A stretch of DNA of 6,749 bases from Pseudomonadota bacterium (GCA_023430245.1 JAEZBA010000594.1:1-6749), one strand, 5' to 3'; counted from the stretch's first letter, positions 1-6,319 are shown. Made by a program: numbers and translations. Notes: a model not told the origin generated them from the letters alone.

Positions 1-885
1 CTCCTCGACCGCCGTTTTCATCAGCGAGGGATCGGCCATCAGCCGCGCCTTCTCCTCGGGCCATAGCAGCAGCGTATACAGCGCGTTGCCGATCAGGTTG
101 GTTGTGGTTTCGTGTCCGGCATTGAGAATGAAGATGCAGTTCTGCAGGAGTTCGGTTTCGGTGAGCTTACGGCCGTCATGCTCGCCGTTGATGAGGCGCG
201 TCAGCACATCCTTGCTGGGATCGCCGGGATGGCGGCGGCGATCGTCAGTGAGGATTTTCAGATAGGCGAGAAATTCGGTAACCGCATCGTTGCCGGACTT
301 GAGCTGCGCGTCGGTGAGCACCGGTTCGAGCGCGCCAAGAATCGCAAGCGACCAGGCGCGCAAGGGACCGCGCTCGTCATGGGGAACGCCGAGCAGGTTG
401 CCAATGATCTCGACCGGGATGGCGGAGGCAAAATCCTCGATCAAATCCACCTGACCCGTCTCTTGCCCCGTGCGTTCGAGTTCGTTCAGCAGACGGTCGA
501 CCAGTTCGATCAGACCGATTTCCATTTCGGCGATCGCGCGCGGCGACAGCGCGCCGGCAATCGCGCGCCGCACCTGCGTGTGCAACGGCGGGTCGTTGAA
601 TACGAGGCTGGTGGTGTGGTGCTCGAACAGCGGCGAGTCGCCGTATTTCGGGCGAAACTCGATCTTCTTGTCGGAGGAATAGGTCTTCGCATCCTTGTAG
701 AGCGTCTCGCAGTCATCGTATCGGGTAATGATATAGCTGCCGTCCGGCATGCGGTGGACCGGATCGTGCTCGCGCAAGGCATGAAAATACGGATACGGAT
801 CGTCGATGAAGCCGGCGGGCAGCCGCTTCAGGTCGAAATTGCGGGCCGCCGCTTCGGCCGCCTCAATTGTTTCGAATGTCGCCAT
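1..885 (-). CDS. Cytochrome P450, N-terminal part (C-terminus beyond window)
   Basis: Bacterial soluble-type cytochrome P450, a heme-thiolate monooxygenase expected to need ferredoxin/reductase partners; none is encoded here. Reading the minus strand from ATG 885-883 gives 295 codons with no stop. Visible landmarks: a P450-like N-terminus with DDPYPYFHALRE near residue 30; the C-helix NDPPLHTQVRR, whose H102 and R106 would contact heme propionates; and the I-helix AGHETTTN (256-263), with E259-T260 as the acid/alcohol oxygen-activation pair. The fragment ends at AVEE, where the K-helix ExxR motif begins, so R of ExxR and the heme-ligand cysteine lie outside the window. About 110-130 residues are missing from a usual 400-420. 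No signal peptide or membrane anchor is seen, so it should be cytoplasmic. A modest GGGA at 892-895 lies 6 nt before the ATG. The gene is divergent from marR, which suggests MarR control (inference). Substrate and CYP family cannot be told from this fragment. Confidence 0.95.
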   Translation of the reverse strand, partial: MATFETIEAAEAAARNFDLKRLPAGFIDDPYPYFHALREHDPVHRMPDGSYIITRYDDCETLYKDAKTYSSDKKIEFRPKYGDSPLFEHHTTSLVFNDPPLHTQVRRAIAGALSPRAIAEMEIGLIELVDRLLNELERTGQETGQVDLIEDFASAIPVEIIGNLLGVPHDERGPLRAWSLAILGALEPVLTDAQLKSGNDAVTEFLAYLKILTDDRRRHPGDPSKDVLTRLINGEHDGRKLTETELLQNCIFILNAGHETTTNLIGNALYTLLLWPEEKARLMADPSLMKTAVEE

Positions 886-1029
886 CTGGTGTCCCGGCAG
901 TCACCCTGCCCCCCTTGCACACCGGGCGCAGTCCGGCTGTCAACTGCCTCCGCCGCCGTTGCGCTGGACCGCAAGTTAAGCCATGGTCCGGCGGTTCGCT
1001 CCGCAGCCGGGTGACGACGAACTTCGACC
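886..1029. promoter_or_regulatory. Divergent promoter region between P450 and marR
   Basis: This 144-bp gap separates the start codons of the divergent P450 and marR genes, so it must hold at least the P450 promoter and probably that of marR. I cannot point to convincing -35/-10 boxes on either strand. It contains the palindrome at 959-974 (listed separately) and a looser inverted repeat GGACC (966-970) / GGTCC (985-989). No credible small ORF with a ribosome binding site was seen. The regulatory role is inferred from gene arrangement only. Confidence 0.6.
959..974. promoter_or_regulatory. Candidate MarR operator, palindrome TTGCG-N6-CGCAA
   Basis: Perfect 5-bp arms TTGCG (959-963) and CGCAA (970-974) around CTGGAC. 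The 16-bp length and two-fold symmetry fit the kind of site bound by dimeric MarR-family winged-helix proteins. It lies 55 bp before the marR ATG and 73 bp from the P450 ATG, where a bound repressor could act on both promoters. A second palindrome with the same geometry and near-identical arms lies between marR and maiA (1597-1612). Short palindromes are common in GC-rich DNA, so this is a hypothesis. Confidence 0.3.
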
Positions 1030-1551
1030 ATGATGACGCAGACAAAAGCGGCAAGCGCTGCCGGCGAGAGGCGTTCCAGCCAGGACGCCCCGCTGCGGCT
1101 CGACGATTTCCTGCCCTATCAGCTCAATGTGGTGGCGAGCCTGGTGTCGCAGGCGCTGTCCCGCCTCTATGCCGAACGATACGGCATCGGCGTGCCGGAA
1201 TGGCGGGTCCTGGTCACGCTCGGCGAATTCGAGACCATGACCGGCAAGGCGATCGGCGAACACAGCCATATGCACAAGACCAAGGTGTCACGCGCGGTGG
1301 CCCTGCTCGAGAAGCGAAAGTTTCTGGTGCGGCGCGTCAACCGGTCGGACCTGCGGGAGTCTTTCCTGTCGCTCACGCCGGAGGGACGCGCCATCTACAA
1401 CGATCTTGCCCCGGGTGCGACAGACCTCGCCCGCCACCTGACCGAAGCCATCGATCCCGCCGACCGCGAGCCCTTCGCGCGCGCATTGTCGCGCCTGATC
1501 GAGCGGGCGAAGCCGCTGGCCGACGAAGCGACCGAGGACCCCGATCGGTAG
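1030..1551 (+). CDS. MarR-family transcriptional regulator
   Basis: A 173-residue protein, typical MarR length. After a polar N-terminal tail (1-25), helix alpha-1 (about 26-50) contributes to the dimer interface. PEWRVLVTL (56-64) opens the winged-helix domain. The recognition helix is around KTKVSRAVALLEKR (83-96), followed by the wing FLVRRVNRSDLRESFLSLTPEG (98-119), matching the family pattern 'vsR...LekrgLv.R....D.R...l.LTp.G'. Long C-terminal helices complete the dimerisation region. MarR proteins usually repress divergent or downstream genes and release DNA on binding small phenolic ligands. The neighbours, a divergent P450 and maiA of homogentisate breakdown, suggest an aromatic acid from Tyr/Phe catabolism as ligand (inference). 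Start chosen at the first of two adjacent ATGs (1030, 1033); neither has a clear Shine-Dalgarno, so the choice between them is open. It ends 90 bp before maiA. Confidence 0.93.
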   Translation: MMTQTKAASAAGERRSSQDAPLRLDDFLPYQLNVVASLVSQALSRLYAERYGIGVPEWRVLVTLGEFETMTGKAIGEHSHMHKTKVSRAVALLEKRKFLVRRVNRSDLRESFLSLTPEGRAIYNDLAPGATDLARHLTEAIDPADREPFARALSRLIERAKPLADEATEDPDR

Positions 1552-1596
1552 CGCATGCCCGGCATGGCGCCGCGGGGCTGGACAAGCCTTTCGTCA

Positions 1597-1612
1597 TCGC
1601 GTTTGGTCGCGA
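1597..1612. promoter_or_regulatory. Candidate second MarR operator, TCGCG-N6-CGCGA
   Basis: Perfect 5-bp arms TCGCG (1597-1601) and CGCGA (1608-1612) around TTTGGT, in the marR-maiA gap 29 bp before the maiA GTG. It has the same 5-6-5 geometry as the palindrome before marR, and the arms differ at only one symmetric position (TTGCG versus TCGCG). This would fit one regulator binding both gaps. There is no experimental or comparative support within the window. Confidence 0.25.
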
Positions 1613-1641
1613 AAACAACATGCCGCGCTGGGGACAGACCT

Positions 1642-2274
1642 GTGAAACTCTATACCTATTTCCGCTCGTCGGCCGCCTATCGGGTGCGGATCGCGCTGAA
1701 CCTGAAGGATCAGCCCTATGAGATGGTCTCGATCCATCTGACCAAGGACGGCGGCAAGCAATTCAGCCCGGATTACCGCGCGGTCAATCCGCAGATGCGG
1801 GTTCCGGCTCTGACGCTGTCGAGCGGCGACACCATCATCCAGTCGCTGGCGATCATCGAATATCTGGAAGAGGTCTATCCGGAACCGGCGCTGTTGCCGG
1901 TCGACGCACTCGATCGCGCGCATGTCCGCGCGGTGTGCGAAATCATCGCCTGCGACATTCATCCGATCAACAATCTGATCGTCCTCAACGCGCTGAAGAA
2001 GCTCGGACATGATCAGGCGACCGTCGACGAATGGTACCGCTCCTGGGTGATCGCCGGTTTCGAGGCGATCGAACCGCTGCTCAAGCCCGGTCCCTATGCA
2101 TTCGGGTCGCGCGTCACAATGGCCGATGTCTGCCTGGTGCCACAGGTCTTCAATGCCCGGCGCTTCAAGGTGCAAGTCGAGGCGTTCCCGAAGATTGCCG
2201 CCGTCGAGGCCGCCTGCGCCAAGCTGCCGGCCTTCGACAAGGCGCGTCCCGAAAACCAGCCCGACGCCGAATAG
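1642..2274 (+). CDS. maiA: Maleylacetoacetate isomerase (zeta-class GST)
   Basis: Glutathione-dependent cis-trans isomerase converting maleylacetoacetate to fumarylacetoacetate in homogentisate (Tyr/Phe) breakdown; cytoplasmic. The frame opens at ATG 1555, but the family N-terminus KLYTYFRSSAAYRVR begins directly after GTG 1642, which has GGGGA (1630-1634) 7 nt upstream. This gives 210 residues, the normal family size. The thioredoxin-like domain (about 1-80) carries the zeta signature SSAAYRVRIAL (9-19) with catalytic-region Ser9/Ser10, NPQMRVPAL (49-57) with the cis-proline P55, and QSLAIIEYL (67-75), where Q67-S68 contact glutathione. The helical domain holds CDIHPINNL and TMADVCLVPQ. The position of human Cys16 is alanine (A11), and I believe such substitution is common in bacterial members. 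Homogentisate dioxygenase and fumarylacetoacetase are not in the window. It follows marR and precedes the transporter by 36 bp, so co-transcription is plausible. Confidence 0.95.
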   Translation: MKLYTYFRSSAAYRVRIALNLKDQPYEMVSIHLTKDGGKQFSPDYRAVNPQMRVPALTLSSGDTIIQSLAIIEYLEEVYPEPALLPVDALDRAHVRAVCEIIACDIHPINNLIVLNALKKLGHDQATVDEWYRSWVIAGFEAIEPLLKPGPYAFGSRVTMADVCLVPQVFNARRFKVQVEAFPKIAAVEAACAKLPAFDKARPENQPDAE

Positions 2275-2275
2275 C

Positions 2276-2291
2276 GTCCGGGGTTTCGGAC
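2276..2291. repeat. Short inverted repeat in the maiA-transporter gap
   Basis: GTCCG (2276-2280) and CGGAC (2287-2291) flank GGGTTT, starting 2 nt after the maiA stop. It could fold as a 5-bp hairpin, but no T-run follows, so it is not a credible intrinsic terminator. It shares the 5-6-5 geometry of the two candidate operators but not their arm sequence. Function unknown. Confidence 0.3.
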
Positions 2292-2310
2292 AACGAGAAG
2301 CGAGCGCGGC

Positions 2311-3222
2311 GTGCAAAGACAGAACATCGGACGTGTCGTCCTGTGGATGACCGGCACGCTGCTGTCCTTCTCCATTCTGGCGATCTCGATCCGGCTGCTC
2401 GCGGGCTCGCTGTCGGTATTCGAAATTCTGACCATACGCTGCGTCGGGGCGATCGTCATTCTGTCGGCGCTGCTGGCGATCAACCCGGGACTTCGCCCCC
2501 AGCTGCGCACCAAACGCATCCCGATGCATTTCTTCCGCTCGGCCGTGCATTTCGGCGGGCAATATTGCTGGGCCACGGCGCTGACGCTCCTGCCGTTCGC
2601 GACCGTGTTCGCACTCGAATTCACGTTGCCGGTCTGGGTACTGATCCTCGCCGTGGTCGTTCTGGGCGAGAAGCTCACCTCCGGGCGCATCGTTGTGATC
2701 GTGCTCGGATTCATCGGCTGTCTGGTGATCCTGCGGCCCGGAATCATCGCGTTCCAGCCGGCCTCCCTCCTCGTGCTGCTGTGCTCGTTTCTCTATGCGG
2801 TGTTCAACGTCGCGACCAAGCAGATGACCACGACGGAAACCACGTTCGGCATCGTGTTCTGGATGAACCTGCTGCAATTTCCGCTGGCGCTGTCGGGCAG
2901 CGATCCGACATTCGTGATGCGGCTGGAGGCATGGCAACTGGCTCCCATGGCCGCCGTCGGAATGGCCGGCCTCGCGGCGCATTACTGCATGGCCCGGGCG
3001 TTCCGCTACGGCGACGCCAGTGTGGTGATCCCGCTCGATTTCCTGCGGGTGCCGCTGATCGCGCTGGTGGGCTACCTGTTCTTCAATGAATCCGTCGACG
3101 CACTGGTATTTGTGGGCGCGGCGATCATTCTGGCCGGTATTCTGTGGAATTTGCGGCTGGAAGCGCGGGATTCGAAGAATGTGGCGCTGCCCGAAGATGA
3201 AGGCACACCCGAGCGGCCCTGA
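2311..3222 (+). CDS. EamA-domain (DMT superfamily) membrane transporter
   Basis: Inner-membrane protein of 303 residues with about ten hydrophobic segments in two homologous five-helix halves (roughly 9-140 and 145-285), the classic EamA/DMT architecture. First-half landmarks are FALEFTLPVW (100-109) and LGEKLTSGR (118-126), the usual 'LGE.lt' turn between helices 4 and 5. The second half repeats this as VVIPLDFLRVPLIALVGYLF followed by NES. The charged tail after about 285 should be cytoplasmic. Family members export or import amino acids, nucleosides or other metabolites; the substrate cannot be read from sequence. The start is GTG 2311, with a loose purine-rich stretch (GAGAAGCGAG, 2295-2304) upstream. 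ATG 2347 (residue 13) is the alternative but would cut into the first membrane helix. The 36-bp gap after maiA suggests the same transcript, hinting at an aromatic-related substrate, but this is weak inference. Confidence 0.92.
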   Translation: MQRQNIGRVVLWMTGTLLSFSILAISIRLLAGSLSVFEILTIRCVGAIVILSALLAINPGLRPQLRTKRIPMHFFRSAVHFGGQYCWATALTLLPFATVFALEFTLPVWVLILAVVVLGEKLTSGRIVVIVLGFIGCLVILRPGIIAFQPASLLVLLCSFLYAVFNVATKQMTTTETTFGIVFWMNLLQFPLALSGSDPTFVMRLEAWQLAPMAAVGMAGLAAHYCMARAFRYGDASVVIPLDFLRVPLIALVGYLFFNESVDALVFVGAAIILAGILWNLRLEARDSKNVALPEDEGTPERP

Positions 3223-3238
3223 GCGGTTCTGCCGTTTT

Positions 3239-3259
3239 CCCGCTTTACGGGGCCTTTTT
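3239..3259 (+). terminator. Possible weak intrinsic terminator after the transporter gene
   Basis: CCCG (3239-3242), loop CTTTA, CGGG (3248-3251), then GCC and five T (3255-3259), starting 17 nt after the transporter stop. The T-run is right but the stem is only 4 bp (5 with a T-G wobble), so its efficiency is doubtful. Its position at the end of a possible marR-maiA-transporter transcript makes it worth recording. Confidence 0.35.
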
Positions 3260-3288
3260 CCATTTGATAACCATCGCGCCGCCGCATT

Positions 3289-3302
3289 CCCAGTCCACTG
3301 GG
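3289..3302. repeat. 14-bp palindrome in the leader of the DUF2865-like gene
   Basis: CCCAGT (3289-3294) and ACTGGG (3297-3302) are perfect 6-bp arms around CC, ending 23 bp before the ATG at 3326 and 13 bp before its Shine-Dalgarno. The two-base centre is too tight for an RNA hairpin without opening the inner pairs, so a protein-binding site is as likely as an RNA structure. Chance occurrence is possible. Confidence 0.3.
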
Positions 3303-3325
3303 CGTGGGGTCTCGCGGGGAGTTTC

Positions 3326-4447
3326 ATGGCAGCATTGGCACGATTGACCGGTCTGGCGGCGCTGGCATTGGCCGGCAGCGTGTCGGCACTCGCCCAGCAG
3401 CCGCTGCCACCCCCGGCCTATCCGCCGTCCGGGGTGACGATCAGCGCCCGCGAACAGACCTGTCAGCGGCTGGAAGCCCAGCTCGCCGCAATCGGCTCCG
3501 GTGGCGATGCCGCCCGCGCTGACCAGATCCGGCGGCTCGAAGATCAGATGGGCCGCCAGCAGGCCGAACTCGACCGCACCCAGACCCAGGCGCGCCGGCA
3601 GGGTTGCGATCAGCCCAATTTCTTCCAGCTTTTCGGCGGCGGCGGCCGGTCGGAACAATGCGGCCCGCTTAACACCCGGATCCAGCAAATGCGTGCCAAT
3701 CTGGCGCGTGTGCAGGGCGATTTGCAGCAGCTACAGGGCTCGAATGCCGGCTTCGAGCGGGAGGGCCAACGCCGCACGGTGCTGAATGCACTGGCCCAGA
3801 ATGATTGCGGCCCGCAATACCGCGCTCAGGCCGCGCGCGCGACACCGGGCAATTTCTTCGAGCAATTGTTCGGCGGGCCGGGGTCGACCTCCGGGCCCGA
3901 ACAGGATACCGGCGTCGGCGGCTACCGCACGGTTTGCGTACGCACCTGCGACGGCTATTTCTTCCCGATCTCGTTCTCGACCTCGCAGGACCGCTTCTAC
4001 GACGACGAGCAGACCTGCCAGCGCATGTGCCCGGCCGCTGAGGTGATGCTGTTCTCTCACCGCACGTCGGGAGAGGACATGCAGCAGGCGGTGTCGACCG
4101 GCGGCCAGCTCTATACGCAGATCCCGAACGCGTTCAAATACAAGACCGAATGGAGCAAGACCTGCACCTGCAAGGCGCCGGATGAAAGCTGGGCTGACGC
4201 AGTAAAGGACGATCCGAATGCGCCCACCGCGCTCGGAGCGGGCGACATCGTCGTCACCGATGAGCGCGCCCGGATCATGAACGCACCGCGCGATGCCAAG
4301 GGCCGGCCGATCCTGCCACCCGGACAGAAAAAGGGCACCGCACCTTCGGCTACGCCGGCGCAGGCTGTGGCGCCCGAGCCAGTCGATCCGAACGCGCCGA
4401 AGAAGCCGATCCGTTCGGTCGGACCGCGATTCCTGCCGGAGAATTGA
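3326..4447 (+). CDS. Secreted cysteine-rich DUF2865-like protein
   Basis: Function unknown; I place it in the DUF2865 family from memory of its cysteine-rich core. The open frame extends upstream to 3086 inside the transporter gene. ATG 3326 is chosen because GGGGAG (3316-3321) precedes it and it starts a clear signal peptide with cleavage expected after SALA (residue 23), giving 373 residues exported to the periplasm or cell surface. Two Gln/Arg-rich helical, coiled-coil-like stretches (about 43-91 and 113-158) are each bounded by cysteines (C46/C94, C112/C161) and followed by a near-identical NFFQLFGG (98-105) or NFFEQLFGG (176-184), so this half looks internally duplicated. The conserved core runs from about 200 to 283, with CVRTCDGYFFP (204-214), CQRMCP (231-236) and CTC (280-282). 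The ten cysteines, an even number, suggest disulfides. The tail (about 300-373) is Pro/Ala/Lys-rich and probably disordered. The gene appears monocistronic, with a hairpin after it and nadE converging. Confidence 0.9.
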   Translation: MAALARLTGLAALALAGSVSALAQQPLPPPAYPPSGVTISAREQTCQRLEAQLAAIGSGGDAARADQIRRLEDQMGRQQAELDRTQTQARRQGCDQPNFFQLFGGGGRSEQCGPLNTRIQQMRANLARVQGDLQQLQGSNAGFEREGQRRTVLNALAQNDCGPQYRAQAARATPGNFFEQLFGGPGSTSGPEQDTGVGGYRTVCVRTCDGYFFPISFSTSQDRFYDDEQTCQRMCPAAEVMLFSHRTSGEDMQQAVSTGGQLYTQIPNAFKYKTEWSKTCTCKAPDESWADAVKDDPNAPTALGAGDIVVTDERARIMNAPRDAKGRPILPPGQKKGTAPSATPAQAVAPEPVDPNAPKKPIRSVGPRFLPEN

Positions 4448-4458
4448 GGCGTTGCCTC

Positions 4459-4487
4459 CGTTCGTGCCGGCGCAAGCGGAAATTCAA
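4459..4487 (+). repeat. Degenerate copy of a dispersed REP-like palindrome
   Basis: The stretch at 4461-4487 reads FVPAQAEIQ in the + frame. That peptide, usually FVPAQAGIQ or VIPAQAGIQ, is the familiar spurious translation of an abundant intergenic palindromic repeat in Bradyrhizobium-type and other proteobacterial genomes (recalled, not searched). Here the right arm has lost its usual complementarity (GCGGAAATT instead of a GCCGGGA-like arm), so it would be a decayed copy. Its position in a convergent gap is typical of such elements. Confidence 0.4.
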
Positions 4488-4499
4488 AGCTTGCGCTTT
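4470..4499 (+). terminator. Hairpin in the convergent gap, probable terminator
   Basis: Perfect 8-bp arms GCGCAAGC (4470-4477) and GCTTGCGC (4489-4496) enclose an 11-nt loop, followed by TTT (4497-4499). It begins 22 nt after the stop of the DUF2865-like gene and lies 40 nt beyond the nadE stop on the other strand. The stem is strong but the T-run is short on the + strand and absent on the minus strand. It may be a modest terminator for the + gene or a 3'-end-protecting hairpin. It overlaps the REP-like repeat. Confidence 0.45.
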
Positions 4500-4538
4500 A
4501 GGCGCCGTTCGCGGTGACAAACGGATCGACGGCTCCGC

Positions 4539-6275
4539 TCAAAAATCGAACGCTTCCGATTTGGTTGGCGTTGCGCTGACGATGGTCGTATCCGGCTGCG
4601 GCAACGGCGTGCCAGGATCGCGGAACCTGTTGGTGATCGGATAGCGCCGGTCGCGTCCGAAGCCGCGCAAGGTCACCTTCACCCCCGGCGCCGCCTGCCG
4701 TCGCTTGTATTCCGCCAGATTCAGCATCCGGTCGACTCGCATAACAGTGGCGGCATCGTAGCCCTCCGCCACGATATCCGCGATCGGCTGCTCACGCTCG
4801 ACCAGGCGCTCGAGAATGCCATCCAGAACGTCGTAGGGCGGAAGCGAATCCTGATCCTTCTGGTTCTCGCGCAATTCCGCCGTCGGCGGCTTCTCGATCA
4901 CGTTTCGCGGAATCACCACGCCGTCGGGCCCGAGCGCACCCTGAGGCTTCCAGGTGTTGCGCAAGGCACTGAGCCGGAACACCTCGGTCTTGTAGAGATC
5001 CTTGATCGGATTGAAGCCGCCATTCATGTCGCCATAGAGCGTCGCATAACCGGTCGACATTTCGGACTTGTTGCCGGTGGTCATCACCATCGAACCGAAC
5101 TTGTTCGACAGCGCCATCACGATGGTGCCGCGTGCGCGCGCCTGCAGATTCTCTTCGGTCACATCGCGCGGCAGCCCGTCGAACAACGGCGCAAGACTTT
5201 TCTCCAGGCCCAACACCGCGCTCTCGATCGGCAGCACGTCGTAGCGGATGCGGAGCGCGCGGGCGACAGCGGCAGCATCATCAAGCGATTCCTGCGAGGT
5301 GAATTTGTACGGCAGCATCACCGCGCGGACCCGGTCGGGTCCCAGCGCATCGACGCCGATCGCCGCGACCAGCGCGGAATCGATGCCACCCGAGAGTCCG
5401 AGCACGACGCCCGGGAAACCATTCTTGCCGACATAGTCGCGCAGACCCAGCATGCAGGCGGTGTAATCCGACCTGTCCTGCGGCATAAGCGAGGCGATCT
5501 CGCCCGGCTCGCAATGCCAGCCGTCCGCGCCGCGCCGCCAGCGTGTCGTCACCATCGTTTCGGCAAAGGTCGGAAGCTGCGCCGCAAGCGAGGCATCTGC
5601 GTTGAGCACAAACGAGCCGCCCTCGAACACGAGCTCGTCCTGCCCGCCGACCTGATTCAGATAGATCAGCGGCAACCCGGTTTCCTTGACGCGCGCGACT
5701 GCGATGCTGAGCCGCTGATCGACCACCCCGCGTCGGTACGGCGAACCGTTCGGCACCAGCAGGATTTCACCACCGGTTTCGGCGATGCATTCGGCCGGCT
5801 CGGGTCCCCAGATATCCTCGCAGATCGGAACCCCGATCCGCACGCCCCTGAATGCCATCGGCCCCGGCATCGGCCCGACCGCGAACACCCGCTTCTCGTC
5901 GAACACGCCGTAATTCGGCAGGTCGACCTTGAACCGCAATCCGGCGATCCGGCCGCCATCCAGCAGGGCGGCGGCGTTGTAGAGCTTTCCGTCTTCGACC
6001 CAGGGCGTCCCGACGATCATTGCCGGCCCGCCCTCCGCCGTCTCGCGCGCCAAGGCCTCGATTTCGGCGCGGCAGGCCGCCTGGAAGGCCGGCTTCAGCA
6101 CCAGGTCTTCCGGCGGATACCCGGCAATGAACAGCTCTGGAAACAGGATGAGGTCCGCGTCCTTCGCACGGTCGCGAACGGCGCGCACTTTGGCGGCGTT
6201 GCCGCCCGCGTCCCCCACGACGGGGTTAACCTGCGCGAGGGCGATTGTGAGGGTGTCGGCGGGGCGGCTGTTCAT
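4539..6275 (-). CDS. nadE: Glutamine-dependent NAD+ synthetase
   Basis: Makes NAD+ from nicotinic acid adenine dinucleotide, ATP and glutamine, the last step of NAD biosynthesis; cytoplasmic. The 578-residue length fits the two-domain glutamine-using form. The N-terminal nitrilase-like amidase domain (about 9-270) has the full Glu-Lys-Cys triad: E47 in LILFPELFIAGYPPEDL, K116 in FKVDLPNYGVFDEKR, and C152 in VPICEDIWG. The C-terminal synthetase domain (about 272-545) has the ATP-pyrophosphatase loop SGGIDSA (295-301), ENLQARARG (375-383), TTGNKSE (399-405) and YGDMNGGFNPIKDL (414-427). All key residues are present, so it should be active. It follows dgkA by 44 nt on the same strand and is probably co-transcribed. 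The start at ATG 6275 lies just before the conserved domain, but no good Shine-Dalgarno is seen, which would fit translational coupling or a weak start. It converges on the DUF2865-like gene. Confidence 0.97.
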   Translation of the reverse strand: MNSRPADTLTIALAQVNPVVGDAGGNAAKVRAVRDRAKDADLILFPELFIAGYPPEDLVLKPAFQAACRAEIEALARETAEGGPAMIVGTPWVEDGKLYNAAALLDGGRIAGLRFKVDLPNYGVFDEKRVFAVGPMPGPMAFRGVRIGVPICEDIWGPEPAECIAETGGEILLVPNGSPYRRGVVDQRLSIAVARVKETGLPLIYLNQVGGQDELVFEGGSFVLNADASLAAQLPTFAETMVTTRWRRGADGWHCEPGEIASLMPQDRSDYTACMLGLRDYVGKNGFPGVVLGLSGGIDSALVAAIGVDALGPDRVRAVMLPYKFTSQESLDDAAAVARALRIRYDVLPIESAVLGLEKSLAPLFDGLPRDVTEENLQARARGTIVMALSNKFGSMVMTTGNKSEMSTGYATLYGDMNGGFNPIKDLYKTEVFRLSALRNTWKPQGALGPDGVVIPRNVIEKPPTAELRENQKDQDSLPPYDVLDGILERLVEREQPIADIVAEGYDAATVMRVDRMLNLAEYKRRQAAPGVKVTLRGFGRDRRYPITNRFRDPGTPLPQPDTTIVSATPTKSEAFDF

Positions 6276-6319
6276 GGATGCGATTTAGCGCGGTCCGCCC
6301 GCGGCCCGCAATCGTACGC

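Noticed and set aside
112..1014. Plus-strand open frame of 300 codons at the left edge
   Set aside because: Antisense to the P450, whose motifs are clear on the minus strand; no ribosome binding site or recognisable domain.
1554..1566. Palindrome CATGCC-C-GGCATG 3 nt after the marR stop
   Set aside because: Perfect but only 6-bp arms with a one-base centre, no T-run after it, and no second copy in the other gaps; too little to call a terminator or operator.
867..1721. Plus-strand open frame of 284 codons overlapping marR and the maiA start
   Set aside because: Out-of-frame shadow, Arg/Pro/Gly-rich, covering a clear MarR gene in another frame.
2031..3089. Plus-strand open frame of 352 codons overlapping maiA and the transporter
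   Set aside because: Out-of-frame shadow with Arg/Ala/Gly-rich composition; both overlapped genes have strong family motifs in their own frames.
3086..3325. 80-codon upstream extension of the DUF2865-like reading frame
   Set aside because: It runs inside the transporter gene and would destroy the signal peptide; ATG 3326 has a good Shine-Dalgarno and a clean secretion signal.
1594..3327. Long minus-strand open frame (577 codons) opposite maiA and the transporter
   Set aside because: Low-complexity Arg/Gln/His/Asp-rich translation with no family features; it is the mirror of two well-recognised genes in GC-rich DNA.
4444..4644. Small plus-strand open frame across the convergent gap and the nadE 3' end
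   Set aside because: It translates the REP-like repeat and antisense nadE; no ribosome binding site or family similarity.
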